A program made the translations under genes and the position numbers. Positions 43,784-52,037 of a DNA stretch of 60,928 bases are shown here, one piece after another; position 1 is the stretch's first letter, and each line of letters opens with the position of its first letter. The stretch spans positions 1 to 60,928 of the forward strand of contig PANC01000023.1 in the NCBI GenBank assembly GCA_002708315.1, written 5' to 3'. This DNA is from Lentimicrobiaceae bacterium. Its GTDB lineage: Bacteria > Bacteroidota > Bacteroidia > Bacteroidales > F082. The notes under the pieces are model-generated. The model did no database searches. It was given only the letters and a program-made list of their open reading frames with translations, and had not been told where the DNA came from.

Positions 43784-44467
43784 ATGAAAAAAGTATCTAT
43801 TATTTTACTAGTATTTTTTAGCACTCTAGCTTATTCACAAAACGCATTTATGGTTTATGAATTTGAAGCAAAAAGAGGTTGTCAAGATGCAATTCTAGAA
43901 TTGGCTGATGGCTTTTGGGGCGAGGCTAATTTTAAATCAGGGGGAATCAATATTGAAAGAATGTCAATTGGTGGAGAACCTTCTACTCATAGAATTGTAA
44001 TATATGGTGATCCTGCGAACTGGGGCAGAAGTGATACCACTGTAACAAATGCTCAATGGGAAGCATTTATTGAGAAATTCCAAAATTTTGTGGAAGAATG
44101 GACATTTAGTACTTCAGGAGAAGTTTTAAGCTGGGTTGGTAGTGACGATGATGATGCATACCAATACGGACAAATATATGACTTCAAGGCTGAAGATGAG
44201 CAGGCATTTAAAGCTGCTCACGATAAAATAGTTGGAGAGTTATCCTCTGTGATGGATGGTAGAGATCTAGGTTATGGAAGCATTCTTATCAATGGGTATG
44301 AAGGATCCACTCACTGGGTTTATGTTGGTGCTAAGAATTGGACAGATTTAGTTCAGAACAGAAGAGACATGAGAACAAAAACAAAAGAGTGGGAAGAATA
44401 CTTTAATACTAGAGGGGGTGTTGAACATATTCGGAATTTTACAATTGAAAGACTAAGATCATATTAA
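43784..44467 (+). CDS. Exported two-repeat protein of unknown family, copy 2
   Basis: 227 residues, exactly the length of the preceding copy. By hand alignment about 23 residues differ, so the pair is near 90% identical. The differences cluster in the linker between the halves (GGDDEASYTYGHIYN versus GSDDDDAYQYGQIYD) and at strand ends. The signal peptide (MKKVSIILLVFFSTLAYSQ) and the S-T-H-x-V-x-x-G-x-x-N-W repeats are kept (the second as STHWVYVGAKNW). It starts 277 bp after the first copy, and a strong hairpin terminator follows. The recent duplication suggests dosage need or functional divergence. The function is unknown. Confidence 0.75.
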   Translation: MKKVSIILLVFFSTLAYSQNAFMVYEFEAKRGCQDAILELADGFWGEANFKSGGINIERMSIGGEPSTHRIVIYGDPANWGRSDTTVTNAQWEAFIEKFQNFVEEWTFSTSGEVLSWVGSDDDDAYQYGQIYDFKAEDEQAFKAAHDKIVGELSSVMDGRDLGYGSILINGYEGSTHWVYVGAKNWTDLVQNRRDMRTKTKEWEEYFNTRGGVEHIRNFTIERLRSY

Positions 44468-44485
44468 GAATATCAATGTGAAAAG

Positions 44486-44517
44486 AAAAAAGAGGGTAAG
44501 AAAGTACCCTCTTTTTT
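44486..44517. terminator. Bidirectional intrinsic terminator
   Basis: Perfect 13-nt arms, AAAAAAGAGGGTA (44486-44498) and TACCCTCTTTTTT (44505-44517), with a six-base loop. The A and T runs at the two ends allow termination in both directions, as needed between the plus-strand exported-protein gene and the convergent GT87 gene. Confidence 0.9.
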
Positions 44518-44537
44518 GGTTATAACTATATTAACCT

Positions 44538-45704
44538 CTAATCGAGTTTTGCATTTTTAAACAAAATTAAAGCAGTAATTAGAGATATTGTACCAAAGGT
44601 ATAAACCGATATACCTATTAAATAGTCCCTTAAAGCACTTCCCGTTATCTCGTGGATATTTCCTCCAATTAAAATGCATCCAATCACAACCATAATTTTT
44701 TGAGTAATATTCAAATCCTTAAAAAAGTATATTAAGTATAGTATTATGGGTAATTCAAATATAAATAGATTATAAGTAGTAAATGCCAACAAAGGTATTA
44801 TGCTTATTAGAAGTATCATTTGATATACAATATCACTATTGTGGTTTTTCTTTCTAAACTCAATAAATAATCCAGCACCAATTATAATTAATACAAGAGC
44901 TTGATAAACCTTCTCAATTATTTGGTTTACTATGATAAATTTTAAAGGCGTGTAACGGGCAAAAACAGAAAAAACAGTATGGTTACCATCGGCAAGCAAG
45001 GCTTGTTTTTTATTCAATTCGACTTTTAACTCATTAATCCAGTCAAAATAAAGATTGCTGAAGTCATGCCAATTTGGATAAAAAAGAAGAGGCAGTAGTG
45101 CTAGAATAAAAATAAAAATAAGTGAGGTTAAAATTATCTTGTATTCTTTTTTTATGAGTAAATAGGGGAAAAAAATAAGTCCAAACGGTTTTAAAAATAC
45201 ACTTATACTCAACATAAGAGCAAACAGTATTTTACTTTTTTGTTGTAAAAAGTATATGAGTGTAATATACATTACTAATAGCAACATGTTTACTTGGCCC
45301 AGATGCAACTCCCTAAATATATGGGCAATAACAGCAATAATTGACAATATTATAATACTATTTTTATTGGCCCCAATTTTATATTTATTATCAATCAATT
45401 TATATAATACATTAACTCCTATACACAGCAGTATGGTTAAAGCTAGCCAATATATGTACTTGGCATATTTTAAAGGAATAAAAGAAATGGGGATGAAGTA
45501 TATTCCACTGGTTGTTGAATACTTAAAAACATAGTGGCCGTCTTGCTTAACAGAATATATATTCTCTTTATTTACAATCCTTTTGGCAGTTCTATGATAA
45601 ACTTTATAGTCACTCATATAAAGTCTACTATTAATTTTTTCTGCTGTTAGAGCAGCTAGACTAAATAGGACAATAAATAAAATCCAAAAATATTTTTTGA
45701 GCAT
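44538..45704 (-). CDS. Multi-pass membrane protein, probable GT87-type mannosyltransferase
   Basis: A 388-residue integral membrane protein with about ten hydrophobic segments. The N-terminal helix is followed by an extracytoplasmic loop with MSDYKVYHRTAKRIVNKENIYS, the D-x-x-x-Y/F...A...N-x-Y pattern of the DUF2029/GT87 family, which uses polyprenyl-phosphate sugars as donors. Also typical are ELHLGQVNMLLLVMYITLIYFL, with the NQ-NM-like helix, and SISVFLKPFGLIFFPYLLIKKEYK. The length is normal for the family. It stands alone with a promoter element upstream and the bidirectional terminator downstream. Confidence 0.75.
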   Translation of the reverse strand: MLKKYFWILFIVLFSLAALTAEKINSRLYMSDYKVYHRTAKRIVNKENIYSVKQDGHYVFKYSTTSGIYFIPISFIPLKYAKYIYWLALTILLCIGVNVLYKLIDNKYKIGANKNSIIILSIIAVIAHIFRELHLGQVNMLLLVMYITLIYFLQQKSKILFALMLSISVFLKPFGLIFFPYLLIKKEYKIILTSLIFIFILALLPLLFYPNWHDFSNLYFDWINELKVELNKKQALLADGNHTVFSVFARYTPLKFIIVNQIIEKVYQALVLIIIGAGLFIEFRKKNHNSDIVYQMILLISIIPLLAFTTYNLFIFELPIILYLIYFFKDLNITQKIMVVIGCILIGGNIHEITGSALRDYLIGISVYTFGTISLITALILFKNAKLD

Positions 45705-45743
45705 ATGGCAACAATCTATTTATTAAAAATCATTTGCAGGAGC

Positions 45744-45751
45744 CAAATATA
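45744..45751 (-). promoter_or_regulatory. Candidate -7 element (TATATTTG) of the GT87-type gene
   Basis: TATATTTG on the minus strand, 39 bp before the ATG at 45704, matches TAnnTTTG. A second TTTG lies only 4 bp upstream, too near to be a -33 element. Confidence 0.35.
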
Positions 45752-45996
45752 AAAACAAATGCTCTATAATTATTGCTGATATTATTCAAAAAACATTCAG
45801 CTACTTAATTTTTTAAACACTTTTTATTTTTGTATAAAGCTATCCGAATTACATAATATTTCTGAATTTCGTATTCTTTTTAATTTGTTGGGTCAACATT
45901 TGTTTCACCTGTCTTTGTTTGTGTAAAAAAATATATAAAATTACCTGTGAAATTTTTATGTAATACTGTATTTTCGCTTGCTAAATAAATAAAAAC

Positions 45997-47013
45997 ATGA
46001 AAAAAGTACTAGTAACAGGCATATCGGGATATATTGGTCAGCATTGCGCTGCTGAACTATTAAAAAAAGGATATTCTGTAAGAGGCTCCGTTAGAAATTT
46101 ATCTAAAAAAGATGAAGTTATTAATGGTTTAAAAAATGAAGTTGACCCTAAAGAAAATTTAGAGTTTTGTGAGTTAAACCTATTGAAGGATGAGGGTTGG
46201 GGAGAAGCAATGGAAGGATGTGATTTTGTATTACATGTTGCATCACCTTTTATAATAAAGGTGCCAAAGGATGAAAATGAATTAATTAAACCTGCTGTTG
46301 ATGGAACATTAAGAGCACTTAAGGCTGCTAAAAAAGCTGGAATAAAACGTGTTGTCCTAACCTCTTCTATGGTTGCGATGATGGGAGATAGCAATGATTC
46401 AATAAATATTAATGAAGATACGTGGACTAATGTTGATGCAAAAAATACAACTGCCTACTCTAAAAGTAAAACCATGGCTGAAAAAGCCGCATGGAATTTT
46501 ATAAAAAATCAAAAAGGAGATATTCCTTTGGAGCTGGTGGTAATTAATCCAGGTCCCGTATATGGACCAACACTTTCTGGTAATTTATCAGGGGAATCCA
46601 TGACTACCTTTGCCAAAATGATCACTGGTAAAATGCCTATGCTACCACAGGCTGCTATCAACATGTCAGATGTTAGAGATATTGCCGAGATTCATGTACA
46701 GGCCATGGAAAACAAAAAAGCAAGTGGTAACAGGTATATAGTAGCTACGGAGAAACCTATATCTTTTAAAGATATTGCTTCCATCTTAAAAAATAATGGT
46801 TTTAAGAAAGCAAGTACAAATACCGCTCCTAATTTTTTAATTAGGTTCATGGCAAATTTCAATGACGAGATGAAAGGAATGTTGCCTTTTGTGGGATATA
46901 CTTATTCTGGGGATATAAACGATACTAAGAAAACATTTAATTGGATGCCGATTCCCATAGAAAAGACAGTACTAGATACTGCTGAGTCTGTTAAAAAAGC
47001 ATTGAATAAATAA
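45997..47013 (+). CDS. NAD(P)-dependent epimerase/dehydratase family (extended SDR)
   Basis: A 338-residue extended short-chain dehydrogenase of the dihydroflavonol-4-reductase/3-beta-HSD type. Nucleotide-binding loop VLVTGISGYIGQHCAAELLKKGYSVRGSVR at residues 4-32, CDFVLHVASPF, RVVLTSSMVAMMG, and the active-site YSKSK (in TTAYSKSKTMAEKAAWNF), followed by VVINPGPVYGPTLSG. It would reduce an aldehyde or ketone in the cytoplasm. The substrate is not predictable. It is a single gene on the plus strand, 71 bp upstream of the PLP enzyme gene. Confidence 0.88.
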   Translation: MKKVLVTGISGYIGQHCAAELLKKGYSVRGSVRNLSKKDEVINGLKNEVDPKENLEFCELNLLKDEGWGEAMEGCDFVLHVASPFIIKVPKDENELIKPAVDGTLRALKAAKKAGIKRVVLTSSMVAMMGDSNDSININEDTWTNVDAKNTTAYSKSKTMAEKAAWNFIKNQKGDIPLELVVINPGPVYGPTLSGNLSGESMTTFAKMITGKMPMLPQAAINMSDVRDIAEIHVQAMENKKASGNRYIVATEKPISFKDIASILKNNGFKKASTNTAPNFLIRFMANFNDEMKGMLPFVGYTYSGDINDTKKTFNWMPIPIEKTVLDTAESVKKALNK

Positions 47014-47084
47014 ATTCATATTTCTATTGTGTATAGATCTGGTTATTGAATTCTTTCTAACTTTACTTTATCAAAAAACCATTT

Positions 47085-47969
47085 GTGGATTTAAGTAAAA
47101 GCATACTCCAGAGGATTGATAAAATTAATGGTATAGATCTTTACCTAAAAAGAGATGACCTTATACACAAAGATGTTTCAGGTAATAAATGGAGAAAGCT
47201 TAAAGAACATATAAGGCTTGCTCTAGAAAAAAACATTGATACGATAGAAACCTTCGGGGGGGCATATGCAAACTTGCTTCCTTCAGTAGCAGCTACTGGA
47301 AAAATATATGGAGTAAAAACAATTGCCACAGTTAGAGGAGAAGAAATTGCTAATCCAACAATTGATTATTGTCGTAAACTTGGAATGGAGCTACGTTTTG
47401 TAAGCAGAGCTAGATACAAAGAAATCGCACGAAACTTGAGGGAGGTGGTAATTAAGGGAAAAACTCTTATTGTTCCCGAAGGTGGTGCATCAAAGTATGG
47501 TGTAATTGGTTGTGAAGATATCGTAAATGAAATAGACATGGATTTTGATATTATTACAGTTGATGCAGGAACTGGAGCCACAGCAGCTGGTATGTTAAGA
47601 GCGCTTAAGAAACATCAGAAATTAGTCGTAATTCCAGTTTTAAAAGGGGAATTCATGAAGGTTGAAATCAAAAGGTTATACGAAGATACTTATGGCAAAA
47701 CCTGTCCCGATAATTATGATGTGATTGAGGATTATCATTTTGGTGGCTTTGTTAAATGGAACCTAGATCTCATTGAGTTCATAAATTTATTTAGAAATAA
47801 ATATGGAGTTCAGCTAGATCCTATATATACTGGAAAACAACTTTACGGAGTTATTAACCTTATGGAAAATGGATATTTTAAAGGCATGAATAATATTGTG
47901 TCTGTTCACACTGGCGGCCTTCAAGGAATTTCTGGATTTGAACAAAGGTTTGGTGTAAAGTGCTCATAA
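47085..47969 (+). CDS. PLP-dependent ACC deaminase / D-cysteine desulfhydrase family protein
   Basis: A 294-residue fold-type II PLP enzyme. The cofactor Lys is expected in VSGNKWRKLKEH (about residues 29-40). The phosphate-contact region is TFGGAYANLLPSVAATGKIYG, then IVPEGGASKYGVIGCEDI and VDAGTGATAAGMLRAL. The last part carries LDPIYTGKQLYGVINLM and VHTGGLQGISGFEQRFG, typical of this family. Start codon GTG at 47085, as the conserved part begins at once and no ATG is near. It may desulfhydrate D-cysteine or deaminate a related amino acid. Slightly shorter than the usual 310-340 residues. Confidence 0.85.
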   Translation: MDLSKSILQRIDKINGIDLYLKRDDLIHKDVSGNKWRKLKEHIRLALEKNIDTIETFGGAYANLLPSVAATGKIYGVKTIATVRGEEIANPTIDYCRKLGMELRFVSRARYKEIARNLREVVIKGKTLIVPEGGASKYGVIGCEDIVNEIDMDFDIITVDAGTGATAAGMLRALKKHQKLVVIPVLKGEFMKVEIKRLYEDTYGKTCPDNYDVIEDYHFGGFVKWNLDLIEFINLFRNKYGVQLDPIYTGKQLYGVINLMENGYFKGMNNIVSVHTGGLQGISGFEQRFGVKCS

Positions 47970-48343
47970 ACTATTAAAATAAAAAATTCACATAGTTTTT
48001 GCAGAATATATCTGAGTTTAACAAATTACAATGTTGTTATTGATTTTCTAATCTCCTGCTATGTATTTTGCACATTATGTAATAACCAATTGTAAGGGAA
48101 ATAAAAATTAAGTTTAAAATTGTTATATAGTTCATTTCAAATGGATTTTTATTAACCTGTAGAGACTCTGTCGGACTTTCAGGTATCCAATCTAAATATA
48201 GAAAGGAATAGTCCAAAAATAAGGTAAGATGTCAAATATTAATTGATCAATACGTTAGGTCTGATCAGAGCATACTGATGATACTTTTCCTTTTAGTGGT
48301 TGGTCTTGTATCAATGTTTAATTCTTTTGTTAGAGAAAAGCAA
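47970..48343. other. Convergent intergenic region, no supported gene
   Basis: 374 bp between the stops of the PLP enzyme and psuG. The minus strand at 48135-48037 could encode a 32-residue hydrophobic peptide (MNYITILNLIFISLTIGYY and a basic tail), but no promoter element or start signal supports it. No terminator hairpin with a T tract was found, which is unusual for a convergent junction. No tRNA or RNA fold was recognised. Confidence 0.3.
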
Positions 48344-49264
48344 CTACCCTTGTTTCGAGTAATGAAGTGCTATTTTAGCCGCTAAATCAGCGTTATTTTG
48401 AATTAACTTAATGTTGGCATCCAAACTCTTTCCCTCCGTAATTTCACTCACTTTTGAGAGCAAGAATGGTGTTATGTTCTTTCCCGTTATGTTCTCTTTA
48501 TCGGCTTCAATAATGGCCTGGTTAATAGCCTCATTCATAATACTTGATTCAAGCTCAAAGGCAACTGGAATTGGGTTGGCAACTAGGACACCACCGTCAA
48601 CACCTAAGTTCCATTTGGTCTTTAATATTGCAGCAATCTCGAGTGCTGAATCAATCTTGTAATCAACATCAAAGCCTGACTCTGATGAATAAAAGGCTGG
48701 CAATTCAGATGTTTTATACCCAATAACAGGAACGCCTTTCGTTTCTAGATACTCCAGCGTTAGACCTATATCCAAAATTGCTTTAGCTCCAGCGCACACG
48801 ACACAGACATTTGTATTAGACAGTTCCTCGAGGTCAGCTGATATGTCTAATGTTTTTTCAGCTCCCCTGTGAACACCTCCAATTCCTCCAGTGGCAAATA
48901 CAGCTATCTCTGCAAGGTTTGCGATGATCATTGTTGCGGCAACGGTCGTTGATCCAGACTGCTTTTGAGAGACCGTGATTGCAAGGTCTCTTCGTGAAAC
49001 CTTTCTGACATCATCATTGGTCGCCAAATACTCAATCTCTTGGTGAGTAAGGCCTACCTTTAACCTACCATTAATAATAGCAATTGTTGCTGGTATAGCT
49101 TTATTAGAGCGCACTGTCTCTTCAACCATTATAGCGGTCTCAATATTCTTAGGATAAGGCATCCCATGAGAAATAATAGTAGACTCAAGCGCGACAATGG
49201 GATCCCCATTTTTAATCGCTTCTTGCACATTTGGGTGGATATCAAGATAATCACTAAATTTCAT
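48344..49264 (-). CDS. psuG: Pseudouridine-5'-phosphate glycosidase
   Basis: A 306-residue enzyme that splits pseudouridine 5'-phosphate into uracil and ribose 5-phosphate. It shows the family's long conserved blocks: PIVALESTIISHGMPYPKN, VGLTHQEIEYLA, KVSRRDLAITVSQKQSGSTTVAATM, FATGGIGGVHRGAEKTLDIS, CAGAKAILDIGLTLEYLETKGVPVIGYKT and GVLVANPIP. The length is normal. Its start overlaps the stop of the kinase gene by 4 bp (ATGA), so the pair is translationally coupled. By eye its base use is less AT-rich than that of its neighbours. Confidence 0.96.
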   Translation of the reverse strand: MKFSDYLDIHPNVQEAIKNGDPIVALESTIISHGMPYPKNIETAIMVEETVRSNKAIPATIAIINGRLKVGLTHQEIEYLATNDDVRKVSRRDLAITVSQKQSGSTTVAATMIIANLAEIAVFATGGIGGVHRGAEKTLDISADLEELSNTNVCVVCAGAKAILDIGLTLEYLETKGVPVIGYKTSELPAFYSSESGFDVDYKIDSALEIAAILKTKWNLGVDGGVLVANPIPVAFELESSIMNEAINQAIIEADKENITGKNITPFLLSKVSEITEGKSLDANIKLIQNNADLAAKIALHYSKQG

Positions 49265-50202
49265 TGCATTTCATCATTTAATAGTAATTTAATATTATGC
49301 TCCGACAGATTCTCACTTATCGTATTTTTACTTTGTAAAGCTATTACTGCAGCAGCAGAGGCAAACTTTGCTGTCTCTTCTATGCTTGAATGATTTAAAA
49401 AACCATAAACAACTCCAGCGGTGAAGGCATCTCCTGCTCCGTTGGCACTTTTTATATTGACCCCATGATGTAAATAATGCCCATAGTCCTTGCCGTCAAG
49501 GTAAAAAACACCCTCATCTCCAAGTGTAATGAAAATTTGCTTACAGCCTTTATCAAATATGTTTTGAGCAGCATTAAGCATAGTCTCATCATCTATAATT
49601 GAAATACCCGAGATAAGCTCAGCTTCAAGTTTATTAGGCTTAATTGTATGAAATTTCCCAATTATATGCAGAACTTTAGAAGTTTTAGCAAAGGAAACTG
49701 GATCTAAAAACAAAGGTATATGGCTGTAGTGCTCAACAACATGCTCAATCACCTTGACTGGTATGTTTGTATCTATAACAATCACACTGCAAAGATCTAG
49801 AACATCTTTCCAGTTCATTATGTCTTGAATCGTCATTTCATCAATAATACGCATATCGGAGATAGAAGCTAGCATATCGTTATTGTCATCAAGCAATGAT
49901 AAATATTGGCTAGTTGGGAGAGTGCTGTGTTCTATTAATAATGAAGTGTCAACATTTGCCATCTTTGTTTTATTGATTACAAAATCACCAAGAGCGTCAT
50001 TTCCTACATAGGAGAGTATCTTTGAATCAATTGAAATTCTTGCCATATTTTCAGCAATATTTCTTCCAACGCCGCCAGCTGACATTTCAATCTCGCCTGG
50101 ATTTGAATCATTTAAAACCAGGGGCGCATCTGAGGAGCCTTGCAGATCTATATTTAAACCTCCAATGACACAAACATACGGTTTTGTTGTATCTATATCC
50201 AT
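49261..50202 (-). CDS. psuK: PfkB-family pseudouridine kinase
   Basis: A 313-residue ribokinase-fold kinase. N-terminal PYVCVIGGLNIDLQGSSDAPLVL, the substrate loop MSAGGVGRNIAENMARI (GG-x-x-RN typical of PsuK and related PfkB enzymes), and the C-terminal catalytic motif SANGAGDAFTAGVVYGFL with the Asp base. With psuG directly downstream it would phosphorylate pseudouridine to feed the glycosidase. It overlaps both psuG (4 bp) and the short ORF upstream (10 bp). Confidence 0.93.
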   Translation of the reverse strand: MDIDTTKPYVCVIGGLNIDLQGSSDAPLVLNDSNPGEIEMSAGGVGRNIAENMARISIDSKILSYVGNDALGDFVINKTKMANVDTSLLIEHSTLPTSQYLSLLDDNNDMLASISDMRIIDEMTIQDIMNWKDVLDLCSVIVIDTNIPVKVIEHVVEHYSHIPLFLDPVSFAKTSKVLHIIGKFHTIKPNKLEAELISGISIIDDETMLNAAQNIFDKGCKQIFITLGDEGVFYLDGKDYGHYLHHGVNIKSANGAGDAFTAGVVYGFLNHSSIEETAKFASAAAVIALQSKNTISENLSEHNIKLLLNDEMQ

Positions 50203-50336
50203 TCAGATTTACTTATTGTTTCTGCAGATACAAAGACTCTGGTTAACGATGAAAGCACAAACCCCATGGCAAGGCCCGAAAATAATTCCCAGGTCATTCC
50301 AAAAAATGATCTAAATAGTTCTGATAAAAATTCCAT
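50193..50336 (-). CDS. 47-codon permease-like ORF upstream of psuK (possibly truncated)
   Basis: The minus strand from ATG 50336 to TAG 50193 encodes MEFLSELFRSFFGMTWELFS followed by GLAMGFVLSSLTRVFVSAETISK. This reads like the amphipathic start and first membrane helix of a larger permease, resembling the N-terminus of PF03773-type permeases (inference). The frame ends 10 bp inside psuK. An AGGAG lies about 14 bp before the ATG, and TAACTTTA (50368-50361), one base off TAnnTTTG, lies upstream. It could be a real small membrane protein of the psu operon or the remains of a transporter gene lost by deletion. Confidence 0.45.
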   Translation of the reverse strand: MEFLSELFRSFFGMTWELFSGLAMGFVLSSLTRVFVSAETISKSEWI

Positions 50337-50383
50337 TATTAAATATTAAGCTCCTGCACTAAAGTTAGCGCAATTTTTTTAAA

Positions 50384-50743
50384 TTATATTTTTTTGAACT
50401 TTTTAACCGTTAATTTATGCTCAACATTACCTGTATGCTTAATGTTTTTGGGCTCAAAAAGCATTATCCAAACCTCTTGCTCTGCAATGGGTTTGTGATC
50501 AACGCCTTTGGGAACGATAATCATTTCGCCTTCATTTAGCTCAACTTCTTTATCTCTAAACTCTATAATTAGTTTTCCTTTTATGATATAAAAAAGTTCA
50601 TCTTCATTTTTGTGATTGTGCCAAACAAATTCTCCTTCTATCTTTGCTACTTTTACTTGCTGACCATTTAACTCTCCAATTATTCTTGGGTTCCAATGAT
50701 CATCAATCAAATTAAGTTTTTCCCTTACGTTTATTGATTCCAT
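50384..50743 (-). CDS. Small cupin-domain protein
   Basis: A 119-residue single-domain cupin. Motif 1 is FVWHNHKNEDELFYIIKGKLIIEF, with HNH and Glu as metal ligands; motif 2 is GEMIIVPKGVDHKPIAEQEVWIMLFEP, with the fourth His in VDHKP. The metal site therefore looks complete. It may bind a small ligand or act as a small isomerase or dioxygenase-like enzyme. It is a single gene; nothing in its neighbours points to a substrate. Confidence 0.88.
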   Translation of the reverse strand: MESINVREKLNLIDDHWNPRIIGELNGQQVKVAKIEGEFVWHNHKNEDELFYIIKGKLIIEFRDKEVELNEGEMIIVPKGVDHKPIAEQEVWIMLFEPKNIKHTGNVEHKLTVKKFKKI

Positions 50744-50888
50744 TTATCTATTAATTATTGTTTTTTAAAACCAAACAAATAATATTAAAGCATTGCTTAA
50801 AAAGTAAAATTACCATGCAGGTGTAAATATAGTAAATAAGAATAGAGAGCCTTTTGACTAAAGCATTCCAAATAATGAATAGGTATTA

Positions 50889-51440
50889 CTATTTAAGCCA
50901 CATTGGTTTCTTTTCATTAATGATATTGTAGGTATAACACCCTTCAACATGGGCACCACGCAGGTACCCAGTACTCAACAAAAATTCCTTTGTAATTTCT
51001 CCACCCGTAAATTTAAATGTCATCTTGAATAGTCTTACCCATTGCTCTATGGTTAATGGGTGATTTTTATCCAACCACTTTCTAAATGAGCCAAAGGTAT
51101 TTTTGAGCTCTACTATTTTTCTAGCGTTATTTATTGCAGCATTTATTTTTAGTCTATTCCGAATTATTCCTGGGTTTGAAAGAAGTCTTGTTATATCAAC
51201 ATTATCATACTTGGCAACAACCTCAATATTAAAGTTAGAATATGCCTTTCGAAAGTTGTCTTGCTTATTTAGAATAGTTGTCCATGATAAACCGGCCTGG
51301 TTTATTTCCAATGTCAAGCGGCAAAACAATTCATCATCCGATTCTATTGGAAATCCATATTGTGTATCGTGGTATATTCTATGAATATTATCATTGTCCA
51401 AAGAGGCAACATACTCACAATAAGAATTTGGTTTTTCCAT
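50889..51440 (-). CDS. tag: DNA-3-methyladenine glycosylase I
   Basis: A 183-residue base-excision glycosylase that removes 3-methyladenine. It shows the Tag zinc ligands: Cys in NSYCEYV near the start, His in YHDTQYG, and the C-terminal His and Cys in GAHVEGCYTYN. The catalytic helix is LTLEINQAGLSWTTILNKQDNFRKAY. NPGIIRNRLKINAAINNARKI is also typical. The length matches the family. It lies 8 bp after tspO on the same strand, so the two are probably co-transcribed. Confidence 0.93.
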   Translation of the reverse strand: MEKPNSYCEYVASLDNDNIHRIYHDTQYGFPIESDDELFCRLTLEINQAGLSWTTILNKQDNFRKAYSNFNIEVVAKYDNVDITRLLSNPGIIRNRLKINAAINNARKIVELKNTFGSFRKWLDKNHPLTIEQWVRLFKMTFKFTGGEITKEFLLSTGYLRGAHVEGCYTYNIINEKKPMWLK

Positions 51441-51448
51441 TCTGCAAA

Positions 51449-51907
51449 TTAATTTTTTAACAAAATATAGCCATTTAATGATGTGGCAATTAATAACCAG
51501 ATAAGATATGGAAGTAATAAAACAGATTTCAATTTAAGTTCAGGCCAATGTATAAAAAGGAAGACCCCAATAAGTATTGTAAGCGCGCTAATTATAACAA
51601 GCCCTAGTATAACATTGTGGTAATAAAAGAAAGCTGGATTCCACGCAATATTTAATACCCACTGAATTAAAAATAGAGCAATCAGAAGGTTTTTATTTTC
51701 AACAACAGGCCACAAATATGCCATATAAATACTAAAGCATATCATAATTGTACTCCATGCAAATCCGAAGACCCAACCAGGTGGGGTCCATGGAGCCTTT
51801 GTCAAGCCAACATACCAATCGGATGGAACTCCTTTGCCAGTAAAAAAGCTTCCCAAAGCAAGTGCCCCAAAATTAATTGCTAAGAATATTATAAGTCTAA
51901 GAGTCAT
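51449..51907 (-). CDS. tspO: TspO/MBR family membrane protein
   Basis: A 152-residue protein with five hydrophobic helices and the Trp-rich TspO pattern: SDWYVGLTKAPWTPPGWVFGFAWSTIM, FLIQWVLNIAWNPAFFYYHNVILGL, and a last helix with LLLPYLIWLLIATSLNGYILL. TspO proteins bind porphyrins and are linked to redox or light responses. It is first of a two-gene unit with tag, and no exact -7 element is seen upstream. Confidence 0.92.
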   Translation of the reverse strand: MTLRLIIFLAINFGALALGSFFTGKGVPSDWYVGLTKAPWTPPGWVFGFAWSTIMICFSIYMAYLWPVVENKNLLIALFLIQWVLNIAWNPAFFYYHNVILGLVIISALTILIGVFLFIHWPELKLKSVLLLPYLIWLLIATSLNGYILLKN

Positions 51908-52037
51908 ATTTTAAGTTTTATATGGTTGGATTATGTTTGAAATTGATTTTTATACCGTTGCAACAATCTAACTTCGCGTGTAAAAATGTTAATATTGAAA
52001 TTGTCAAACGATATAAAATATTCTTATTTACCATTGA

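Noticed and set aside
48037-48135. 32-codon hydrophobic microprotein on the minus strand
   Set aside because: No promoter element, no start signal and no conserved motif; short hydrophobic frames are frequent in AT-rich spacers.
48278-48385. 35-codon plus-strand frame with a membrane-like stretch after psuG
   Set aside because: It overlaps the conserved 3' end of psuG on the other strand and has no start signal; likely chance.
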